This document shows positions 5,655 through 10,235 of a DNA stretch of 10,235 nucleotides, piece by piece. The stretch's first letter is position 1, and every line of letters starts with the position of its first letter. The translations under genes and the position numbers were made by a program. This DNA is from Candidatus Wallbacteria bacterium. Lineage in GTDB: Bacteria > Muiribacteriota > JAQTZZ01. The notes beneath the pieces were generated by a model. It was given only the letters and a program-made list of their open reading frames with translations, did no database searches and was not told the DNA's origin. The DNA is taken from NCBI GenBank assembly GCA_028711905.1, contig JAQTRI010000097.1, positions 1 to 10,235 of the forward strand, written 5' to 3'.

Positions 5655-5760
5655 AGGTGATTTTAGCGGATCAGGCCGACAAGACTTCAGTGAATTTGCC
5701 GCTGTCGCCTGTCACCATTTCCATGCCGCCGGCTTTTTTAAGGAATTTCGGCTTGGGTAT

Positions 5761-7296
5761 CTACTCCAGCAGCGACTTCCCTGTCATGGCCTCCGGTTGT
5801 TTCACACCCAGAAGATCCAGAATCGTCGGCGCAACATCAGCCAGCCTGCCGCCTGATCGCAGGGATTTTGCGCCTGTATTTATGGCTATGAACGGAACCG
5901 GATTCGTCGTGTGAGCCGTATGCGGACAGTTGCTGACAAAATCCCACATCTGCTCGGCATTGCCGTGATCGGCCGAGATCAGAAGAGCGCCGTTCTTTTC
6001 GCCGACAAACAGGTCGTGGATTTGGCTGCAGCAGGTATCCACTGTTTCCACTGCCTTGACTGCTGCGTCCAGAAATCCGGTGTGTCCCACCATGTCGCAA
6101 TTGGCGAAATTGAGCACGATCAGATCAAAGCGGTCCTCCCTGATGGCTTCGAGCACCTTGTCAGTGACCTCAAAAGCGCTCATTTCCGGCTTCAGGTCGT
6201 AGGTTGCGACCTTGGGGGAGGGAACGAGAATGCGTTCTTCTCCCGGGAAAGACTTTTCCTCGCCGCCGTTGAAAAAATATGTGACATGCGCGTATTTCTC
6301 GGTTTCTGCGATGCGCAGTTGTGAAAGTCCGGCCTTGCCGAGGACATCAGCCAGCAAGTCGGAAAGGTTTTCCTTGCCGAATGCCACCGGAATCTCAGGA
6401 TGGGCTTCGTCATACTGGCACATGCAGACAAACTTTGAAAGAGTGGGTCTGACCTTGCGTTCGAATCCGCTGAAATCATCGAGATTCAAGGCCCAGGTCA
6501 TCTGCCGGGCGCGGTCGGGCCGGAAATTGAAGAAGATCACGCTGTCTCCATCTTCGATCACAGCTGTGGGTTTGCCATTCTTCATGATCACCGTGTGCTT
6601 GATGAATTCATCGTTCTCGTCCCTGGCGTATCCCTGATCAACCGCTTCCATGGCGCTCTGAGCGGTCACACCCCTGCTTTCGGTGATGGCAGCATATGCG
6701 GTTTCCACACGATCCCAGCGCTTGTCGCGGTCCATGCCCCAGTAGCGGCCGCCAATGGTGGCGATTTCGCCGATGCCAAGCGCTGAGCAGCGGTTTTCCA
6801 GCTGTTCCACATAGGTTTTAGCGCAGCGGGGCGGCACATCACGGCCGTCCAGAAAAGCGTGGATGAACACCTTTTTCAGGTTGAGTTTTTTGGCCAGTTC
6901 GAGCAGGGCGAAGATATGATTCATGTGCGAGTGCACGCCCCCATCGGAAAGCAGTCCCATGAGATGCAGGGCCTTGTTGCCTGCACGGGCGGCTTCGATC
7001 GCGGAAATCAGCTCAGGATTGGCGAAAAAGCTGCCGTCTTCAATGGCTGCGTCAATGCGGGCAATGGCCTGATAAACGATTCTGCCGGCTCCAAGGTTCA
7101 AATGGCCCACTTCAGAATTCCCCATCAGGCCCTTGGGCAGGCCCACATCCATGCCTGAGCAGGCGAGCAGGGTGTGCGGGTGTTCAGCCATGATTTTATC
7201 GGTAAAGGGGGTGCGGGCCAGATATACCGCGTTTTTGTCGGTTTTCTCAGAATAGCCCCAGCCGTCGCGAATAATGAACATGACAGGTTTTTTCAC
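5761..7296 (-). CDS. gpmI: 2,3-bisphosphoglycerate-independent phosphoglycerate mutase
   Basis: Interconverts 3- and 2-phosphoglycerate in glycolysis and gluconeogenesis using two Mn ions and a phosphoserine intermediate; cytoplasmic. At 511 residues it is full length. Visible motifs: RDGWG near the N-terminus (metal ligand D11), the catalytic-serine loop MGNSEVGHLNLGAGR (S61), HAFLDGRDVPPR, GRYWGMDRDKRWDR, NFRPDRARQMT, NFANCDMVGHTG and the second metal-site loop SADHGNAEQM. All expected catalytic elements are present. The start is a GTG at 7296 with AAGGA 7 nt upstream. The gene stands alone and is leftward, facing the YgiT gene. A 5-bp stem, GCCAA/TTGGC (7311-7326), lies just upstream of the SD. 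No convincing terminator follows; the 106 bp after the stop hold no clear gene. Confidence 0.97.
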   Translation of the reverse strand: MKKPVMFIIRDGWGYSEKTDKNAVYLARTPFTDKIMAEHPHTLLACSGMDVGLPKGLMGNSEVGHLNLGAGRIVYQAIARIDAAIEDGSFFANPELISAIEAARAGNKALHLMGLLSDGGVHSHMNHIFALLELAKKLNLKKVFIHAFLDGRDVPPRCAKTYVEQLENRCSALGIGEIATIGGRYWGMDRDKRWDRVETAYAAITESRGVTAQSAMEAVDQGYARDENDEFIKHTVIMKNGKPTAVIEDGDSVIFFNFRPDRARQMTWALNLDDFSGFERKVRPTLSKFVCMCQYDEAHPEIPVAFGKENLSDLLADVLGKAGLSQLRIAETEKYAHVTYFFNGGEEKSFPGEERILVPSPKVATYDLKPEMSAFEVTDKVLEAIREDRFDLIVLNFANCDMVGHTGFLDAAVKAVETVDTCCSQIHDLFVGEKNGALLISADHGNAEQMWDFVSNCPHTAHTTNPVPFIAINTGAKSLRSGGRLADVAPTILDLLGVKQPEAMTGKSLLE

Positions 7297-7410
7297 GGTG
7301 TTTCCTTTTTGCCAAGCGATTTTGGCTTATTCTAACCGACAGGGGAGAGGTAAGTAAAACGGCTTACCCCGAAGTGGCTCTGTATGCACAAATTGTGGTA
7401 TCATTGATAA

Positions 7411-7596
7411 ATGCATAATACCGTCAGAAAGCTTTCTTTCAAGGAAGCCGCTGCCGCTGATGAGCGGGAATGGCGGAACATGTCCCCTGAAGAACGGCTG
7501 GATCAGGTCCAGGCGCTGAGGGAGCTTTACTGGGAGTTCAAGGGTGAGATTCGAACAGGACTTCAAAGAGTTTGTCAGGTGCTTGAACGCAAATGA
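7411..7596 (+). CDS. Small acidic partner of nucleotidyltransferase
   Basis: A 61-residue protein with a pattern often seen directly upstream of MNT/AbiEii-like nucleotidyltransferases: a short N-terminal strand, then ADEREWRNMSPEERLDQVQA followed by LREL, and a basic C-terminal tail. Such proteins are usually annotated hypothetical and may be antitoxin-like. The ATG at 7411 has no good SD. A -10-like TATCAT (7399-7404) lies so close that the transcript could be leaderless, but no -35 box is evident. The 3' end overlaps the next gene by 53 nt in another frame, so the two must be translated from one mRNA. Function is inferred only from this pairing. Confidence 0.7.
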   Translation: MHNTVRKLSFKEAAAADEREWRNMSPEERLDQVQALRELYWEFKGEIRTGLQRVCQVLERK

Positions 7597-7984
7597 TGTC
7601 CGGTATCTGATAGTCGGTGGCTTTGCACTCAGTTTTCACGCTCAGCCGCGTTTCACCAAGGATCTGGATTTCTTTATAGACAGCTCTCCGGATAACTGCG
7701 AAAAGCTGATCAAAGCGCTTGCGGACTTCGGCTTTTCCGAACTTGATCTTGCTGCGGAAGACTTCAGCGCTCCGGACAAAGTGGTGCAGCTGGGAATCGC
7801 TCCTGTGCGCATCGACATTCTGACATCCATTGACGGTGTCGGTTTCAGCGAGGCCTGGGAGCAGAAGATCGAAGGCAGATACGATACGGAAAAGGCCTGG
7901 TTCATTTCCAGGGAAATGCTTTTGCGGAACAAGCTGGCTTCGGGCCGCACCCGCGACCTGGCAGATGCGGAACTTCTGCGCTAG
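7544..7984 (+). CDS. MNT/AbiEii-like nucleotidyltransferase
   Basis: A 146-residue protein of the DNA polymerase-beta-like nucleotidyltransferase superfamily (DUF6036/AbiEii-like group). The core reads YLIVGGFALSFHAQPRFTKD followed by LDFFID. It has the GG turn (G25, G26), the two metal-binding aspartates D40 and D42, and the third acidic residue D91 in VRIDILTSIDG. The C-terminal LLRNKLASGRTRDLADAELL is typical of the same group. All three catalytic acids are present, so it is probably active, perhaps transferring nucleotides to RNA or protein as toxin-type family members do. The start is a GTG at 7544 inside the upstream gene, with GGGAG a few bases before. Its TAG stop touches the stop codon of the opposing HD gene with no base between. 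Confidence 0.87.
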   Translation: MRFEQDFKEFVRCLNANDVRYLIVGGFALSFHAQPRFTKDLDFFIDSSPDNCEKLIKALADFGFSELDLAAEDFSAPDKVVQLGIAPVRIDILTSIDGVGFSEAWEQKIEGRYDTEKAWFISREMLLRNKLASGRTRDLADAELLR

Positions 7985-8629
7985 TTACCCCCGGCAGTCC
8001 CATTCGGATTGAAATCTCTGCAGAAACTCCTCGAGAAATGCGTGCCTGTCGGCTGCGATTTTTTTCGCGCTTTCAGTGTTAAGGCGATCCTTCAGAAGAA
8101 GCAGTTTTTCGTGAAAATGGTTGATTGAGGTGCTCTTCTGCGAGCGATACTGCTCATAGCTTTCATGCTGAACAGGCCGAAGGTCCGGATCATGAAGGGG
8201 CTGCCCTTTTTTACCGCCGTAAGCGAATGTGCGGGCAATGCCGATGGCTCCGATGGCGTCCAGGCGGTCGGCGTCCTGCACAATTTTGCCTTCAATAGTG
8301 GCCATGGGTGTGGCCACGCCCGCGCCATGAAATGAAAGGCTGTCGATGATGGAAATAATATGCGCAGTGCGATCCTGTGCCAGGCCAAGCCCGGAAAACC
8401 ATTGTTCGGCATCAAAGCATTTGCCTTCCGACAGGCTGATCTTCGGGTCGCAAAGATCATGCACCAAAGATGCGAGTTCCACAACCGGAAGGTCACAGGC
8501 ACCCTCTGAAGCGGCGATTTTCAACGCCATCTTTCTGACGCGGTCAGCGTGATGCCAGTCATGGCCTGTGGCTTCACCTGCGAGAAGATCGCGGACAAGG
8601 GATTCAGTATGAATGATAAGCTTATCCAT
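7985..8629 (-). CDS. HD-domain phosphohydrolase (YedJ/YpgQ-like)
   Basis: A 214-residue HD-superfamily metal-dependent phosphohydrolase. Ligand motifs: GHDWHHADRV (H27 preceding R30), the HD pair in LVHDLCD (H57, D58) and the distal DADRLDAIGAIGIAR (D119, D121), with IIDSLSFHG between. This layout and length match the YedJ/YpgQ group. B. subtilis YpgQ is reported to hydrolyse dNTPs to dNMP and pyrophosphate, so nucleotide hydrolysis is the best guess. The ATG at 8629 has no visible SD; the region from 6 bases upstream is filled by a heptanucleotide array (8635-8676). That array may have displaced the native promoter. The gene converges on the nucleotidyltransferase with adjoining stop codons and no room for a terminator. 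Confidence 0.9.
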   Translation of the reverse strand: MDKLIIHTESLVRDLLAGEATGHDWHHADRVRKMALKIAASEGACDLPVVELASLVHDLCDPKISLSEGKCFDAEQWFSGLGLAQDRTAHIISIIDSLSFHGAGVATPMATIEGKIVQDADRLDAIGAIGIARTFAYGGKKGQPLHDPDLRPVQHESYEQYRSQKSTSINHFHEKLLLLKDRLNTESAKKIAADRHAFLEEFLQRFQSEWDCRG

Positions 8630-8634
8630 AGCAA

Positions 8635-8676
8635 ACGGGTAATGGGTAACGGGTAATAGGTAATGGGTGACAGGAA
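8635..8676. repeat. Heptanucleotide array 1
   Basis: Six consecutive 7-mers in register: ACGGGTA, ATGGGTA, ACGGGTA, ATAGGTA, ATGGGTG, ACAGGAA. It ends just upstream of the HD gene's start codon. The unit (consensus AYRGGTA) resembles degenerate heptamer repeats found between genes in various bacterial genomes. The rest of 8677-8733 shows no gene. Confidence 0.85.
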
Positions 8677-8733
8677 GATAGTTCAGTGAGCGTTTCCATG
8701 TTATTGCTTCTGAAGTTGCCTGCTTTGTTGTCC

Positions 8734-8768
8734 GTCATTTACTGTTCACCAATCACTGGTTACCGTTT
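8734..8768. repeat. Heptanucleotide array 2, opposite orientation
   Basis: Reads on the plus strand as GTCATTT, ACTGTTC, ACCAATC, ACTGGTT, ACCGTTT. The reverse complement contains GGTAAC, CAGTGATTGGTGA and ACAGTAA, i.e. the same heptamer family as arrays 1 and 3. It ends at the stop codon of the methyltransferase gene. It is more degenerate than array 1. Confidence 0.6.
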
Positions 8769-9397
8769 TATTTCCTGCAATAATACACAAAAGCCGGAGG
8801 TATGTTTTTCCACACGATTCTGGTGCGCCTCACTCGGGAAAAATGACTGTGCAGCAGATTGCGGAAACGAATGCCAGAAGGAAGAATCGTGCCTTGCAGA
8901 TAAGCGAAGGTCAGAAAGCGTCCGCCAGGCTTGAGCGCGTCTATTGTAGCGCGCATCAGGCATTCCTGAAGTTCTGAATCAAAGGCCGCCCACGGCAGGC
9001 CTGAGATGATCACATCGCAGTGCTCAAGGCTGTGCTGCTCAAGATATTTGCGGACATTGCAGGCCGAATCATTGTAAACAACAACATCAGGACAAAGTCT
9101 GCGTGTCTGCTCGCAGAAATCCGGATTGACCTCCAGGGTAAAAAACTCGGTTCCCGGTTTCAGCCGGTCCTTGATTCTACGGGTAAAAACCCCTGTGCCT
9201 GTGCCGAACTCGACTACTGAGCGGGCGAAAGCCTTTTCTGCCGCAGATGAGATCAGATCCGCCAGTTCCGGCGATGACGGGGCCACTGCCCCGGTGGTCT
9301 TGAAATCGCGCAGGAAATGGCGGAAGAAACCCAGGGCGGATTTCAGGGATCCGCTTTTCCGGCTTGTGCGGCGATGATCTGTGTCGTTCTGTTTCAG
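8768..9397 (-). CDS. Phospholipid N-methyltransferase-like SAM methyltransferase, CTG start
   Basis: A class I SAM-dependent methyltransferase of the PmtA-like group (COG3963), likely acting on membrane lipid headgroups; substrate not certain. The 209-residue reading begins with a basic segment, then FFRHFLRDFKTTGAVAPSSP, a hallmark N-terminus of this family. SAM motif I VVEFGTGTG (61-69) follows, then E89 in TLEVNPDF as ribose ligand, and the SGLPW loop (132-136). I place the start at a CTG (9397) because AAGGAG lies 5 nt upstream and a stop closes the frame at 9418-9420. The first GTG, at 9286, would cut off FFRHFLRDFKTTGA. No ATG, GTG or TTG lies in frame between the SD and that GTG. A consensus TATAAT sits about 27 bp upstream. 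Heptamer arrays flank the gene on both sides. Confidence 0.85.
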   Translation of the reverse strand: MKQNDTDHRRTSRKSGSLKSALGFFRHFLRDFKTTGAVAPSSPELADLISSAAEKAFARSVVEFGTGTGVFTRRIKDRLKPGTEFFTLEVNPDFCEQTRRLCPDVVVYNDSACNVRKYLEQHSLEHCDVIISGLPWAAFDSELQECLMRATIDALKPGGRFLTFAYLQGTILPSGIRFRNLLHSHFSRVRRTRIVWKNIPPAFVYYCRK

Positions 9398-9423
9398 AAG
9401 TTCTCCTTGGAAAATGCGATTTG

Positions 9424-9429
9424 ATTATA
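9424..9429 (-). promoter_or_regulatory. -10 box of the methyltransferase gene
   Basis: A perfect TATAAT on the minus strand places transcription start near 9417, about 20 bases before the proposed CTG start, with AAGGAG between. The -35 position falls in heptamer array 3 and offers only weak matches such as ATTACT. Confidence 0.5.
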
Positions 9430-9436
9430 CATTAAA

Positions 9437-9499
9437 TTGGGTAATAAGTAATAGGTAACAGGTGAATAGTAATCACTGTTCACTGTTTACAGATCACCA
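9437..9499. repeat. Heptanucleotide array 3 with internal inversion
   Basis: Nine 7-mers in register: TTGGGTA, ATAAGTA, ATAGGTA, ACAGGTG, AATAGTA, ATCACTG, TTCACTG, TTTACAG, ATCACCA. The first five run in the orientation of array 1 and the last four read as the reverse complement, so the array could fold on itself. It separates the methyltransferase promoter from the DUF4846 gene. Confidence 0.8.
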
Positions 9500-9520
9500 C
9501 CTCCCTGCCGATAGGTATTC

Positions 9521-10235
9521 ATGCGCGGTTTTGCTTTGCTTTTTCTTATGCTGTCGGCAAAATGTCTTCTGTCCGGGGATTACTCCTGGCTGGAGAAGTA
9601 CCCGGAAAAACAGGTCGTATGCGAAAGCATTCCTTTGCCTGTCGGCTTTGAGCGCGCACCGGTAAAAGAAGGATCGTTCGGGTCCTGGCTGCGTAAACTC
9701 CCGCTTGCTGAAACTGGAAGCGCACTTTTCAAGGAAAGGATCAAGCTCAAGAACATCCAGGAAAGTCATCACTCGATCGTGGATATCGATCAGGAACGCG
9801 TGGATGTGCAGACCGGCATGGGGGCTGTGCTCAGGCTGCGGGCCGAATACCTTTACGATCGCGCCAGATATAAAGACATCACATTTAAAACAAACTGCGA
9901 TTACATCGTTAATTACACTTCCTGGATGGACGGATACAGGCCGGCCAGGCTGGACAGGAACCAGTTCGTGCTGGACCTGACTGCGCGCAGCGAGCCCATT
10001 CGGAAGAATTTCCGGGGGTTTCTCTTTCATTTTCTGAAGAACTGGCAGCAGACTTATGACAGGTCCATGTTTTTTCATGTTCACGAAGGATTCGAGCCGC
10101 AGATCGGTGATTTTTTCAACACCGGGAAATACGATTCGCCCTCAGCCATTATTGCTGATATAGCTTACAACCCCTGGAAAAAGCAACGAATCATCCTGCT
10201 GGTGCAGGGCGGGAGCCCAAACCAGGGATTGTTTG
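9521..10235 (+). CDS. Secreted DUF4846-domain protein (3' end outside window)
   Basis: 238 codons are visible of a DUF4846-family protein of unknown function. The N-terminus MRGFALLFLMLSAKCLLSG is a signal sequence (basic start, hydrophobic core). A Cys at residue 15 sits in a poor lipobox (AKC), so ordinary signal-peptidase cleavage is more likely than lipidation. Family blocks then appear in order: IPLPVGFERAP, GSFGSWLRKLPL, IVDIDQERVDVQTGMGAVLR followed by LRAEYLY, the ITFKTNCDYIVNYTSW segment with DGYRP, FLFHFLKNWQQTYDRSM, and IIADIAYNPWKKQRIILLVQ running off the end near the usual C-terminus (GSPNQGLF). The ATG at 9521 has AGG 5 nt upstream. Probably periplasmic or outer-surface. It is divergent from the methyltransferase gene, with heptamer array 3 between. 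Confidence 0.87.
   Translation, partial: MRGFALLFLMLSAKCLLSGDYSWLEKYPEKQVVCESIPLPVGFERAPVKEGSFGSWLRKLPLAETGSALFKERIKLKNIQESHHSIVDIDQERVDVQTGMGAVLRLRAEYLYDRARYKDITFKTNCDYIVNYTSWMDGYRPARLDRNQFVLDLTARSEPIRKNFRGFLFHFLKNWQQTYDRSMFFHVHEGFEPQIGDFFNTGKYDSPSAIIADIAYNPWKKQRIILLVQGGSPNQGLF

Noticed and set aside
4581..5733. 18-bp near-identical segments at 4581-4598 and 5716-5733
   Set aside because: They match 17 of 18 bases (CATTTCCATGCCGC core), but similarity fades quickly outside. Too short to call a repeat family from two copies.
5651..5914. Plus-strand frame overlapping the YgiT stop and the gpmI 3' end
   Set aside because: It overlaps the certain gpmI coding region by more than half and shows no recognisable domain.
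9494..10084. 196-codon minus-strand frame opposite the DUF4846 gene
   Set aside because: The plus-strand frame shows a signal peptide and DUF4846 blocks in order; the minus frame has no RBS or recognisable domain.

Overview
The window is roughly half G+C and densely coded. It appears to come from the chromosome of an uncultured, probably Gram-negative-type bacterium. Shine-Dalgarno sites are clear and the housekeeping gene is bacterial, but I cannot name the phylum. The only core metabolic gene is a cofactor-independent phosphoglycerate mutase (gpmI). Around it lie accessory genes: two different toxin-antitoxin modules, a nucleotidyltransferase pair, decayed gene pieces and several kinds of intergenic repeat.

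Left part (1-2480). A leftward operon holds a small five-cysteine protein (1871-2077) overlapping by 8 nt a large tandem AAA+ ATPase that leaves the window at base 1. The 400 bases upstream of it hold a degenerate repeat: three heads about 100 bp apart, each containing a GCGCCC core. The last head is part of a 129-bp unit (2351-2479) that recurs almost exactly at 4921-5049.

Middle (2477-5760). A DUF2779-family nuclease-like gene (2477-3274) has lost the centre of the protein in frame. Upstream of it is what looks like a wrecked zinc-ribbon/TM2 membrane protein gene (about 3335-3640). A leftward UPF0175 antitoxin/DUF3368 PIN-like toxin pair (3708-4458) has a recognisable promoter with a perfect inverted repeat inside its spacer. 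A decayed stretch (4520-4920) and repeat copy 2 separate it from a rightward DUF4258 toxin/YgiT zinc-finger antitoxin pair (5107-5654). Repeat copy 2 supplies the RBS and first codons of a 24-aa leader ORF whose stop overlaps the toxin start.

Right part (5761-10235). gpmI runs leftward. A small acidic protein overlaps a MNT/AbiEii-like nucleotidyltransferase (7411-7984, rightward). That gene abuts, stop codon to stop codon, a leftward HD-domain phosphohydrolase (7985-8629). A leftward phospholipid-N-methyltransferase-like gene (8768-9397) appears to start at a CTG codon. Degenerate heptanucleotide arrays sit just upstream of both the HD and methyltransferase genes and just downstream of the methyltransferase. 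A secreted DUF4846 protein begins at 9521 and runs off the end.

I do not see a complete, clearly new multi-gene system. The most unusual items are the 129-bp repeat linked to TA and operon upstream regions, the internally deleted DUF2779 gene, the cysteine-protein/AAA+ operon, the TA operator and the CTG start.
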